Source of the DNA: Arcobacter aquimarinus
Lineage (GTDB): Bacteria > Campylobacterota > Campylobacteria > Campylobacterales > Arcobacteraceae
NCBI RefSeq assembly: GCF_013177635.1
Contig: NZ_CP030944.1
Coordinates: forward strand, 1,426,001 to 1,490,000
Direction of reading: 5' to 3'
Length of the DNA stretch: 64,000 bases
Shown: positions 23,187 through 31,255 of the stretch, one piece after another
How the letters are laid out: the number at the start of each line of letters is the position of its first letter
Numbering within the stretch: position 1 is the first letter of the stretch
The notes under the pieces: generated by a model
The model's input: the letters and a program-made list of their open reading frames with translations, nothing else
The model's database searches: none
What the model was told of the DNA's origin: nothing
Program-made: the position numbers and the translations under genes

Positions 23187-24140
23187 ATGCCACAAATATT
23201 AAATATCACATCTATTGAAGATATAGAAAAAGTAAAAGAAGCTATTTTAAATAATGAAGATTTTGAATTAGGAAATGTAGAGCCTATAAAGCATATTATA
23301 AAATTAGATGGTGGAAGATTTCAAAATTATGATGTAAATTATATAACTTCAGATGTTGCAAAAATAATATTAATTCATCAAAAAAATTTTACAAAACTTT
23401 TAAATGAAATTGAAAGTAAATTTGATATAACATTTACTGATAATGAAAAAGAATTGAAATTTAAACTACAATCTGGTTCATTAGATATTTTTAGTAATTT
23501 ATTCAGCGAGGAGGCAATAAGAAATATGGATAGCAAACATAAAATGTGGACACTTATAACTATTGCAGGTCTTATTGTTGGTGCTATTAGTGTTGGAGCG
23601 TATATTTCCCACTTAGATAACCAAGTACAATCTCATGAAAGAATAGAAATAGCAAAAATTGAAAATCAAGACAGAAATAATGAAAGAGAGGCAACAAAAC
23701 AATATTTCGATGGACTTCTTGAAATAAATAAATCTTTAGTTCAAAATAAAAATATCCAAGATGCAATAAATACTCCTAAAAAAGAGACTCTAGGTATATT
23801 AAAAGATGGAGAAGTATATAAAATAGCAAATAACACCTCACTTACAAAAAATGATACATCAAGATTTGACTATATTGCACCAAATATCCAAGATATTGAA
23901 GAAGAAGTTGAAAATATTTATACACTTGAATATTATAATTTTGTAAGAGAAGGGAAAATGTTTAAAATAGTAGGTATTTCTCCACTAGCAAATAGTGAAA
24001 CTATATCCGCAGAAAAAAGAATGAGGCTTATGTCTAAAGCAGAAACTCAACAACAAGTTAAACTAAAAATAAAAATTGTCAAAGATGGGGCAACTAAAAA
24101 ACCTATTAAAGCCTTTATTTTAGACTATATAGAAAACTAA
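23187..24140 (+). CDS. unknown one-TM protein in the lysogeny module
   Basis: A 317-residue protein with no recognised family. The first ~110 residues look like a soluble domain (EPIKHIIKLDGGRFQNYDVNY ... FTKLLNEIESKFDI). One TM lies at about residues 119-140 (MWTLITIAGLIVGAISVGAYI), then a charged coiled-coil-like stretch and a C-terminal beta-rich part (LGILKDGEVYKI, MFKIVGISPLANSE). It lies 21 bases after the repressor on the same strand with AAGGAG, so it should be expressed in lysogens. A lysogenic conversion or superinfection-exclusion role is plausible inference. Confidence 0.6.
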   Translation: MPQILNITSIEDIEKVKEAILNNEDFELGNVEPIKHIIKLDGGRFQNYDVNYITSDVAKIILIHQKNFTKLLNEIESKFDITFTDNEKELKFKLQSGSLDIFSNLFSEEAIRNMDSKHKMWTLITIAGLIVGAISVGAYISHLDNQVQSHERIEIAKIENQDRNNEREATKQYFDGLLEINKSLVQNKNIQDAINTPKKETLGILKDGEVYKIANNTSLTKNDTSRFDYIAPNIQDIEEEVENIYTLEYYNFVREGKMFKIVGISPLANSETISAEKRMRLMSKAETQQQVKLKIKIVKDGATKKPIKAFILDYIEN

Positions 24141-24151
24141 TCTTATAATTA

Positions 24152-24197
24152 TTTGCTTATAAAATGTATGTAACCTATCCAACATTTTATAAGCAAA
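24152..24197. terminator. inverted repeat / terminator after the lysogeny module
   Basis: TTTGCTTATAAAATGT (24152-24167) and ACATTTTATAAGCAAA (24182-24197) are perfect 16-base inverted arms with a 14-base loop, followed by ACTTTTAC. It likely ends the repressor/unknown-gene transcript. Confidence 0.75.
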
Positions 24198-24274
24198 ACT
24201 TTTACAATTTAGGTTGTATTGCTAAAGTTGTATTAGTTGTATTGCTCAGGTTGTATTACTCTACTTTTACAACC
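24198..24274. repeat. TTGTA-type repeats at the immunity-side prophage end
   Basis: ACTTTTACAA occurs at 24198-24207 and 24263-24272. Between them four GTTGTATT octamers (24213, 24227, 24236, 24250) form two tandem 23-bp units (24213-24235, 24236-24258) matching at 21 of 23 positions. TTTACAACC (24266-24274) also occurs in the 13.3 kb array. They may be transposase end-binding sites. Confidence 0.65.
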
Positions 24275-24275
24275 A

Positions 24276-24610
24276 TTTCATCCTCTTAAAATCATCAAAA
24301 AAGCAGCTCAAATTTTCCACACTTTTTTATATTAGATTATTACGAATATATCGGCTCTGTAGCTTTGTTTTGTAGTATAAAATTTCTAGTAGATTTATAT
24401 AAAAATAGCCAGATAGGGAAAATTGTACAAAAAAACTATACACATACATTTTTACAACTGCCCATAAAAAAGGCTCACAAATCCCACTAAATCGAAGCTA
24501 ATCCAAAAAAATGCCCTTTAAACTAGCACTTACTTTTCAACATAACCCTCACAATTAAAATAGTAATTGTTAAGATTTTTTTATTTTGTAATTTAGTTTT
24601 AATAATCATA
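24276..24610. other. gene-free stretch between prophage end and ovoA
   Basis: No ORF with a ribosome site is supported here. One more GTTGTA-like site lies near 24452-24459 (TTTTACAACTG, plus strand). The prophage-chromosome junction should lie in this stretch or at its left border, but the 5-bp target duplication cannot be found because the other end is outside the window. Confidence 0.4.
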
Positions 24611-24653
24611 AAAATTATTGTACTAAAACTTAAAAGTTTTGTACAATAATTTT
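24611..24653 (-). terminator. terminator of the ovoA transcript
   Basis: AAAATTATTGTA (from 24611) and TACAATAATTTT (ending 24653) plus inner AAAACTT/AAGTTTT arms form a long hairpin with a small bulge; on the minus strand it is followed by TTTTTATG. It sits 8 bases beyond the ovoA stop. Confidence 0.7.
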
Positions 24654-24661
24654 GTTAAGAT

Positions 24662-26755
24662 TTAATCTTTTTTCTTCCAAATAGTCATTTGAGAAATAGT
24701 ATGTTGATATTTTCTTGCTGTTTCCTTTATAACAAAAGGTACATCTATGATATCAAGTAATTCAAATTGAGATGATAAATTATTTTTTAAACTATCTAAA
24801 GTGCTAATCTCTTTATTATCTTTTATATATCCACCAAGCCAGTTCTCTTTTGGTGTATAATCTTCTAGCCAAGTATATGGGCTTAATAAAACCAATAAAC
24901 CATCTTTATTTATTCTTGATGGAATATCATCTAAAAATTTTTGAGGATAGTATAATCTATCTATTAGATTTGAACAAAAAACTAAATCAAAGCCACTATA
25001 AATATCTTTTAAATTACAAGCATCTCCTTGCATAAAGCTTACTTTATTTTTAATTTGTTCTAATCCTAAATCCTTTAAAGAAACAGATTTTTCTTCAAAT
25101 AATTCACCCTCTTTTTTGATTTTATAAATTAATGAGTCATAATTTTTTAATTTTACTCCCACGTTTATAAAGTTTGCACTAAAATCTATTCCTAATACTT
25201 CATCGAAAGTTTTAGCTAATTCAAAAGATGCTCTTCCAACAGAACAACCTAAATCTAAGGCTTTTGAAGTTTTTATATTTTTTATATATGGATTTAATAA
25301 CTCAACAGAATTTACACAAAAATTCTTAACTCCAAAATTTTCATTTCCATAATGAAACTCACAATATTGAGAAATAAGTTCATCAGTTTCATAAACATTA
25401 TCATTTAATTTTGTTCTATACTCATTTGAAGAGTTTACATATCTAAAACCTGCATGTTGAAAAAAGTGTTTTCTAAAGGCATATCTTGACTCTTTTAAAG
25501 TCTCATTTCCTAAACTAATAAACGAGCCACCTTTTATAAGTGCGTGTCTATCATCATAAGTTGGAGTTGTAAAATCATCATAAATAGGATGAGGAACAAA
25601 ATCGTCAAAAGGATAAATAGGTGTTAAAGTCCATTGCCAAACATTTCCAACAACATCATAAAACTCATCAAATTTATACTTATTTACAGGCGATTGATTA
25701 AACTGAATTAAACCAATATTTGCCTCTTTGTTTCCTGCATCTACAAAATCATAAAGTCTATAATACTCATCTTCACTTGGAAGTCTAACTTCAATTCCTA
25801 GTTTCTGACTTTTATATTTACAAAATGCTTCTGCTTCATATAAATTTACATCTACAGGATAATTAAGTGGAAGAGAAACTACTCTATTTATCTCTCTTAA
25901 AAAATAGTTTTCATCCTCTTTTATCCAAAAAGTTGGATGTTTTGCATTTGTATAACCTAACCATTCTCTTCCCTCTTTTGAAAAAAATTCAGGTTTGTTA
26001 TAACCATCTTCTTTTACAAACTCTAAAAATTCTCCATTTGAAACAAGATATTTAGAAGCTTTAAAATCATCTATTTTTGACGCATGATATGAAAATTCAT
26101 TATCCCAACCATAAAAAATAGGATTTTTTCTATCCTTTTGTAAAATAACAGCTCCACCTTTTACATCTATTAATTCATTTATTGGATAATCATTTGAAGA
26201 TTCATTTGAATACGTAAAAATTTCATCTTTTTTTAAATATTTAATATCAAGTTCTCTAAGTAAAACAGAACTCGTTTCTATATGAATATTTTCATGTTCA
26301 ATTCCCATCAAAATTATCCACATAGAAGAATCCCAATTTATAGGAATAGTAAACTCTATATTATCAATCAACTTTAAAATTATGTTTTTAACTTTTTGTC
26401 TATAATCTTTTATCTCTTCAAATTTTGGCCATTTATAATTTCCAGAATTTAAATCATCCCAACTCATTTCATCAACACCAATGGCAAATATTGATTCAAA
26501 TTCAGGATTAACTCTTTGTTTTATTATATTTGCTAAAATCAATTTATTTATAAAAAATGTGGCTGTATGCCCATAATAAAAAATCAAAGGATGTCTTAAT
26601 CTATTTGGTTGTTCATAAATAAAATCTTTCTCTTTTAATAAATCAAATAGTTTTTCATCTAGCTCATAAGTTTGTAAAAACTGTTTTTTTATCTCTTCTC
26701 TTTTTTCTTCTATTGAACCTGTATTTAAATTTACACTATTTTTTATATAATTCAT
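24662..26755 (-). CDS. ovoA: OvoA: 5-histidylcysteine sulfoxide synthase / 4-mercaptohistidine N-methyltransferase
   Basis: A 697-residue fusion enzyme of ovothiol biosynthesis: it joins histidine and cysteine oxidatively using mononuclear iron and then N-methylates the product. Domain order fits OvoA: DinB-like N-terminus with iron motif HENIHIE (H154, H158, E160) and H63; FGE-sulfatase domain (about 200-430; YDVVGNVWQWT, IKGGSFISLG, AFRKHFFQHAGFRY); C-terminal SAM methyltransferase with LDLGCSVGRAS (from about 500). EgtB lacks the C-terminal methyltransferase, which separates the two. AAAGGAG precedes the ATG. No PLP lyase (OvoB) is adjacent. Confidence 0.92.
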   Translation of the reverse strand: MNYIKNSVNLNTGSIEEKREEIKKQFLQTYELDEKLFDLLKEKDFIYEQPNRLRHPLIFYYGHTATFFINKLILANIIKQRVNPEFESIFAIGVDEMSWDDLNSGNYKWPKFEEIKDYRQKVKNIILKLIDNIEFTIPINWDSSMWIILMGIEHENIHIETSSVLLRELDIKYLKKDEIFTYSNESSNDYPINELIDVKGGAVILQKDRKNPIFYGWDNEFSYHASKIDDFKASKYLVSNGEFLEFVKEDGYNKPEFFSKEGREWLGYTNAKHPTFWIKEDENYFLREINRVVSLPLNYPVDVNLYEAEAFCKYKSQKLGIEVRLPSEDEYYRLYDFVDAGNKEANIGLIQFNQSPVNKYKFDEFYDVVGNVWQWTLTPIYPFDDFVPHPIYDDFTTPTYDDRHALIKGGSFISLGNETLKESRYAFRKHFFQHAGFRYVNSSNEYRTKLNDNVYETDELISQYCEFHYGNENFGVKNFCVNSVELLNPYIKNIKTSKALDLGCSVGRASFELAKTFDEVLGIDFSANFINVGVKLKNYDSLIYKIKKEGELFEEKSVSLKDLGLEQIKNKVSFMQGDACNLKDIYSGFDLVFCSNLIDRLYYPQKFLDDIPSRINKDGLLVLLSPYTWLEDYTPKENWLGGYIKDNKEISTLDSLKNNLSSQFELLDIIDVPFVIKETARKYQHTISQMTIWKKKD

Positions 26756-26777
26756 TTTTCTCCTTTTATACTCTTAT

Positions 26778-29000
26778 TCAAATTAATTTATCTAAAAATT
26801 CTAATTTTTTTATTTTATTGTTTTTTTCAAACTCTTTGTATATATTTAATAGTTGATTTAACTCACTTTGCCCCAAAAATTCAATATGACTTTCCAATTT
26901 TATAACTACATCTTTAATATCTATTTTTAATAAACATTTAACTATATAATTTTCAATTAAAACCATACCCAATCTTTTTATAGATTTAGTTCTTTCTAAT
27001 ATTTCTAAAGCTTCATTTGTAGCTTTTAAAACTTCATTACAAAGAGTAACATCCATATCATTTGAAATTTTATATAAGATATTTAAAGCAAAATTGTGTA
27101 AAACAATAGGCATTTCATCTCTATCTCCAACTGATTCTTTTAAAATCATACCTAAACGACCAAGTTTTATTGATTTATTTATAATTTTTTCTTCTTTAAT
27201 TTTTTGTAAAATATATTTAAATCTATAAGAAATAGCCATATTTACAAAAGTAGCTCCATATTCAAAAGCTCCTAAAGCTGGTATTGCTAGGCATCTTTTA
27301 TAAAAATTTATTGCTTCATCATAATTTTCATCCCATTCATTAAGATTTGCTTTAATATTATAAAAATGCCACAACCATAAAGGTTCATTTTCATCATTAT
27401 GTGAAAATAAAAGTTTTTCTAATTTATCTAAAGATTCTATTGCTTCTTGTTTTAAAGCTTCATTTCTTTGACTAATTATAATCCAAGCTGCTTTTCTTTG
27501 ATAATATCTTATTTCAATATCTGAAGGTTTTTCATTTTTTCCTAAATTTAACTTTTTAGGTAATGTTTCATAAGCTTTTTCAAACTGTCCCATTCTTTCA
27601 TATAAAGAACAAATATTTAAAGCATACTTATTTGGATTTATTTCATATAAATATTGATTTAACAAAATTGCTTGTTCAAAATGACCATTTCTTTCAAATA
27701 AAAAAGCTAAATTATTTAAAGCTTCTATTGATAGTTTTCTATAATATGAATTATTTGAACTCTCAAAAGTATTCACATCATTAAAATCAAACATATATCC
27801 AGCTATTTCAAACCAATAATAGTTTATCAATTCATACTGCTGAGTATTTTTAGTTGAACTGATAAATTTTTCTAAAATCTTTATAGTTCTTTTTTTATCT
27901 AAAACTATATCTTTTACATAATAATATAAAATCAAAAGAGATATAGGATTTTCAAAAATAGAGATGCATTCTTCTATATGATTTCTTAAATAATAAGCAA
28001 TTCTTCTTTCTTCATCACTTAAATCTTTATATGTAACATTTGAAGTAAAAAATATTTGTAAAGATTTTTCTTGAGCTAAAAACTTGAAATCATCAAAACT
28101 TCGATTTATAAAGTTTTGAAAACCAAAAATCAATTGATTTTTCGAATCATTTTCTTCTTTTATAAAATTCTTTCCACAATATTCAAAAAGTTCTAAAGAG
28201 ATAAAATTTTTCTTATCTCTTTGTTTTAATAAAATTGTAGAACATAATTGCAATAAAAAATAAAATTTTTGTTCTTTTGAAGACAATAACATTTCAACAT
28301 CACATTTTTTAGAAATAATTTCTGGTTTTATTGTTTCAATATTTAAAATATCAAACTTATTTAATCTTTTTGTTACATTCTGAAGTTTGTCATTTCTTAT
28401 GTAAAAATTTACATTTGAGAATTTATTTAAAATTCTACTTGTAAAAATTTTCCAAAGCCAGTGTTCTGAATTTTCTAAATCAAAATTATAAAGATGTATT
28501 ATTGTTTTCTTATCAAAATTTGATAAAGCTAACTCTAATTTTCTTAATTTTCTAATATCTTTATTAAACCAAGAAGATATTAATTTTTTAAATTCATTTC
28601 CCTCTGCTTCTAAAATAGATGGCATCATCAAAAGACCAAAGAAAAAAACAAGTACAAAAAACAAAGAAATAAAATCATTAATTTCCCAAGAAAAAGGTGT
28701 TTCAAAAACTATTTTCTTAAAAAAATCTTCATAAATAGAAACAGATAAAAATGCTATTAATATAACTAAAACAGAAAGAATTGATATAAACATAGAAAAA
28801 AACTTCTTTTTCAAAAAATAGAAAAAAGAAGAATTCCCTGATATTAAATTTATATCTGATTCAAATTTATCTAAAGTATCACCTTCACAATAGGTAATAA
28901 AAAGTTCACTATTTTTTTTTATTACACAGGTTTCATCAATAGTTTTTCTTTTTGAATCACATAATTTTGACAAATGTATATAACAACTATTTTGAATCAT
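26778..29000 (-). CDS. membrane-anchored TPR-like protein, unknown function
   Basis: A 740-residue protein. Two TM segments lie at about residues 67-90 and 108-128 (FSMFISILSVLVILIAFLS; ISLFFVLVFFFGLLMMPS). The large C-terminal part is helical with TPR-like units (EALNNLAFLFERNGHFEQAILLNQYLYEINPN, YALNICSLYERMGQFEKAYETL, NYDEAINFYKRCLAI), suggesting a cytoplasmic protein-interaction scaffold. It overlaps the gamma-glutamylcyclotransferase-like gene by 14 bases and precedes ovoA by 22, so the four leftward genes look like one operon. No named family is recognised. Confidence 0.65.
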   Translation of the reverse strand: MIQNSCYIHLSKLCDSKRKTIDETCVIKKNSELFITYCEGDTLDKFESDINLISGNSSFFYFLKKKFFSMFISILSVLVILIAFLSVSIYEDFFKKIVFETPFSWEINDFISLFFVLVFFFGLLMMPSILEAEGNEFKKLISSWFNKDIRKLRKLELALSNFDKKTIIHLYNFDLENSEHWLWKIFTSRILNKFSNVNFYIRNDKLQNVTKRLNKFDILNIETIKPEIISKKCDVEMLLSSKEQKFYFLLQLCSTILLKQRDKKNFISLELFEYCGKNFIKEENDSKNQLIFGFQNFINRSFDDFKFLAQEKSLQIFFTSNVTYKDLSDEERRIAYYLRNHIEECISIFENPISLLILYYYVKDIVLDKKRTIKILEKFISSTKNTQQYELINYYWFEIAGYMFDFNDVNTFESSNNSYYRKLSIEALNNLAFLFERNGHFEQAILLNQYLYEINPNKYALNICSLYERMGQFEKAYETLPKKLNLGKNEKPSDIEIRYYQRKAAWIIISQRNEALKQEAIESLDKLEKLLFSHNDENEPLWLWHFYNIKANLNEWDENYDEAINFYKRCLAIPALGAFEYGATFVNMAISYRFKYILQKIKEEKIINKSIKLGRLGMILKESVGDRDEMPIVLHNFALNILYKISNDMDVTLCNEVLKATNEALEILERTKSIKRLGMVLIENYIVKCLLKIDIKDVVIKLESHIEFLGQSELNQLLNIYKEFEKNNKIKKLEFLDKLI

Positions 29001-29562
29001 TGTAATTTTTTGTTCCTTCTCTTGCTGCTTTATTTTGTGTAGGATCTGTAAAACTATAATCTCCTGCTTTTAAAACAAATGGATAATTCTCAAAAATTTG
29101 TTCAAAATTTTCTTTAAACTCTTCATCATAATTTTCTAAAGCATCTTTTACTATTTGGGTATATTTTAAAGGAATAAAAGAATTTTTGTCATCTTTTTTT
29201 GCTAATTTATCTTCTTTTGTAGTCATAAAAGCTATTAAATCATCATCTATATTTTTTGTTAATATAGACTCTTTTTTTATAATTATACAACTGTAGTTTT
29301 TTTCTCTAAGTTTTAAAACTTCTAGCTCTTCTTCTGTAATTTTTATTACAACTCCATATAAAATAGAATTTTCATTTTTTTGTATATTTAAAAAAACTCC
29401 ATTTACAATACCATCTTCAAACTTTATTGATTCAATAGCATTCCAAACTCTTTCATAACCTTTTATTTTTACACTTATTAAATCATTTTGAGTTAATACC
29501 CTTTTAAAAGATTTTTGAGCTGAAGATAGATTTATTAAAGAGCCAAAACCAAATAAATACAT
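28987..29562 (-). CDS. gamma-glutamylcyclotransferase-like (AIG2/ChaC superfamily)
   Basis: A 191-residue protein with the N-terminal LFGFGSLINLSSAQ that corresponds to the YGSLxN substrate loop of this superfamily. The central strand GVFLNIQKNENSILYGVVIKITEEELEVLKLREKNY resembles the AIG2 core with its acidic catalytic region. The enzymes release 5-oxoproline from gamma-glutamyl peptides. The neighbouring ovothiol gene makes a thiol-metabolism link possible, but substrate is not shown by sequence. It is 2 bases from rraA. Confidence 0.68.
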   Translation of the reverse strand: MYLFGFGSLINLSSAQKSFKRVLTQNDLISVKIKGYERVWNAIESIKFEDGIVNGVFLNIQKNENSILYGVVIKITEEELEVLKLREKNYSCIIIKKESILTKNIDDDLIAFMTTKEDKLAKKDDKNSFIPLKYTQIVKDALENYDEEFKENFEQIFENYPFVLKAGDYSFTDPTQNKAAREGTKNYNDSK

Positions 29563-29564
29563 AA

Positions 29565-30044
29565 TTACACCAACTTCTCTTTACAAATAACTATTCCATC
29601 TACATCAACATAAATATAATCACCTGAATTCACTTCAACTTCATCAATAACTAAAGGAACACCAATTTGTCCATCTTGTACAGGAATATATTTTCTAGGA
29701 CAAGTTCCTTTTGCAACTAATCCAATATCAAATTCTTTAGTAGTAATCGTATCTCGTACATAACCATTTACAATAATTCCTTCATATTTATTATCATTAG
29801 CAAATTTCATTAAATTATCACCTACAACTGCAAAATATCTCATGTTTACATCAACTACAACAACTTTTCCAACTCCATTATTGTTTTTTAATAAAGCAGC
29901 TAAATCTTTATTGTTTTTATCTAATTTAACAGTTATTATTTCTCCTTTAAATTTTTTATTACCGCCATAAAACTTAAAATCAGGTCCTAAAACTTCAGTT
30001 TTTTCACTAAAGTTATCACATAAATCAGCTGTAAAAAATCCCAT
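29565..30044 (-). CDS. rraA: RraA family protein
   Basis: A 159-residue protein of the RraA fold. It has TADLCDNF near the N-terminus, GVGKVVVVDVNMRYFAVVGDNLMKFANDN and IVNGYVRDTITTKEFDIGLVAKGTCPRK, matching the conserved G-D-n-l-x-x-A and n-G-x-v-R-D motifs. RraA inhibits RNase E in E. coli; Campylobacterota generally lack typical RNase E, and related proteins are HMG/CHA aldolases, so the role here is uncertain. Length is typical. Confidence 0.85.
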   Translation of the reverse strand: MGFFTADLCDNFSEKTEVLGPDFKFYGGNKKFKGEIITVKLDKNNKDLAALLKNNNGVGKVVVVDVNMRYFAVVGDNLMKFANDNKYEGIIVNGYVRDTITTKEFDIGLVAKGTCPRKYIPVQDGQIGVPLVIDEVEVNSGDYIYVDVDGIVICKEKLV

Positions 30045-30148
30045 AAATCATCCTTAATTATAAATCTTAATAAATTCTATTATTATTCCATTTTACTATT
30101 AAATTTTTCTTATTTAATCTCTATTGCACATTATTTATATAAATAAGT

Positions 30149-30154
30149 TATAAT
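30149..30154 (+). promoter_or_regulatory. -10 element of the lipoprotein gene
   Basis: TATAAT in AAGTTATAATC, 26 bases before the ATG at 30180, with an AAAAAAGG ribosome site between. No good -35 box, which is common in this group. Confidence 0.55.
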
Positions 30155-30179
30155 CTTAACAATAAAAAAAAGGTTATCT

Positions 30180-31163
30180 ATGAAAAAATTATTTTCTATT
30201 TCTTTAATAATTGTTTTATCTTATTTTTTTACTGGATGTAGTTCTAAAAAACTAACAGTTAGAACACTTCATCCTTCAAAAATTGAAAAAGAAAAAATAA
30301 ATGTAGTTAAAATTGAAAGATTTAGAAATGATGATGTAAATCAAACACTTAGTTTAGAAAATAAAATAGTAAATAAAATTGTCGATAACAAAAGAGTTTT
30401 TACCTTAAAAAATGATATTTTTGGAGTTGATGCCATAATTACTGGAGAAGTTTTAAACTCTTCTGTTAGTTTTCAAACATATTATAAAGAAGAAATTGAT
30501 TATTCAAGATGTAGATACTACAGATATGATGAAAAACATAAAAGAAAAGATTGTATAGAGTATTCTATTAGATATATCCCTTGTGAAAATAGAGAATACA
30601 ACGTAACTACAAATGTACAGCTAATACAACCAATAACAAATAAAATAATTTTTTCAAAAACCTATGATAAATCTAGTTTAGACAATGTATGTTTTGATAG
30701 ACCTTATCCTTTTAATATGGTTTTATCTTCAGAAAAATATAGGGTAAATTCACAAATAGCAAATGAAATATCAAACGATATAATTGATGATATTTCTCCT
30801 CATTATGTCTATTTTAATATAAATATTATAGAAGAACTTGATGAAAATAATCTTTCTTATACAAAAGAGCAAAGAAAAAGATTTGAAAATATTGTTGAAT
30901 TAATTAATAATACAAATTTAGATATTGCAAAAACTCAACTTGAAATTTTGGATAAAGAGTTAAACCAAAATAGTTTTGAAGTTATATATAATCTTGCTTT
31001 AATTTATGAAGCATCAGGAAAATTAGAAATTGCAAACAACTTATATAATGAAGCAAAAATGAAAACTATTAATATTGAATATTTAGATTTAATAAATTAT
31101 GGGATAAATAGAACAAATCTTAATCTAGAAGAAAAAATAAAAGCCAAATCTCAATTGCCGTAA
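30180..31163 (+). CDS. lipoprotein with helical repeat-like C-terminus
   Basis: A 327-residue secreted lipoprotein: signal peptide and lipobox FFTGC (Cys20). Residues about 25-205 are beta-rich (INVVKIERFRNDDVNQTLS, DAIITGEVLNSSVSFQTYYK), with cysteine-bearing CRYYRYDEKHKRKDC; this half is reminiscent of periplasmic domains that assemble surface transport parts. The C-terminus has a TPR-like unit (VIYNLALIYEASGKLEIANNLYNEAK). It lies alone and divergent from rraA. The role is unknown. Confidence 0.65.
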   Translation: MKKLFSISLIIVLSYFFTGCSSKKLTVRTLHPSKIEKEKINVVKIERFRNDDVNQTLSLENKIVNKIVDNKRVFTLKNDIFGVDAIITGEVLNSSVSFQTYYKEEIDYSRCRYYRYDEKHKRKDCIEYSIRYIPCENREYNVTTNVQLIQPITNKIIFSKTYDKSSLDNVCFDRPYPFNMVLSSEKYRVNSQIANEISNDIIDDISPHYVYFNINIIEELDENNLSYTKEQRKRFENIVELINNTNLDIAKTQLEILDKELNQNSFEVIYNLALIYEASGKLEIANNLYNEAKMKTINIEYLDLINYGINRTNLNLEEKIKAKSQLP

Positions 31164-31197
31164 AGCTTTATAAAATGGCTATTTACCAACTTTTAAC

Positions 31198-31203
31198 TAT
31201 AAT
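31198..31203 (+). promoter_or_regulatory. -10 element of the Fe-S protein / lgt operon
   Basis: TATAAT in TTAACTATAATTTTTG, 53 bases before the GTG start at 31256. No recognisable -35 box. Confidence 0.5.
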
Positions 31204-31255
31204 TTTTGTATATTAAATTTTTATTATAAATATTAAAAATTTTAAAGGTTATAAA

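Larger units (their letters stand above)
1..24275. mobile_element. Mu-type transposable prophage, left part outside window
   Basis: The block holds a DDE transposase next to a MuB-like ATPase, a Ner-like regulator, an S24 repressor, Gp16/GemA and Mor homologs, Mu-like head genes and a P2-like tail module. No tyrosine or serine integrase is seen. The left end lies beyond base 1, since the tail-fibre gene is cut and sheath, tube and tape-measure genes are missing. The immunity-side end must lie between the last phage gene (24140) and the ovoA terminator (24611). A candidate terminus is the CA at 24274-24275: read inward it gives TGGTTGTAAAAG, a TG start like other transposable phages, followed by TTGTA repeats. 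That exact base is inference. Confidence 0.9.

Noticed and set aside
24276-24610. precise attachment-site call with target duplication
   Set aside because: The other prophage end is outside the window, so a 5-bp duplication cannot be identified.
24662-26755. EgtB (ergothioneine) assignment for the FGE-sulfatase protein
   Set aside because: EgtB lacks the C-terminal SAM methyltransferase that is clearly present here, so OvoA fits better.
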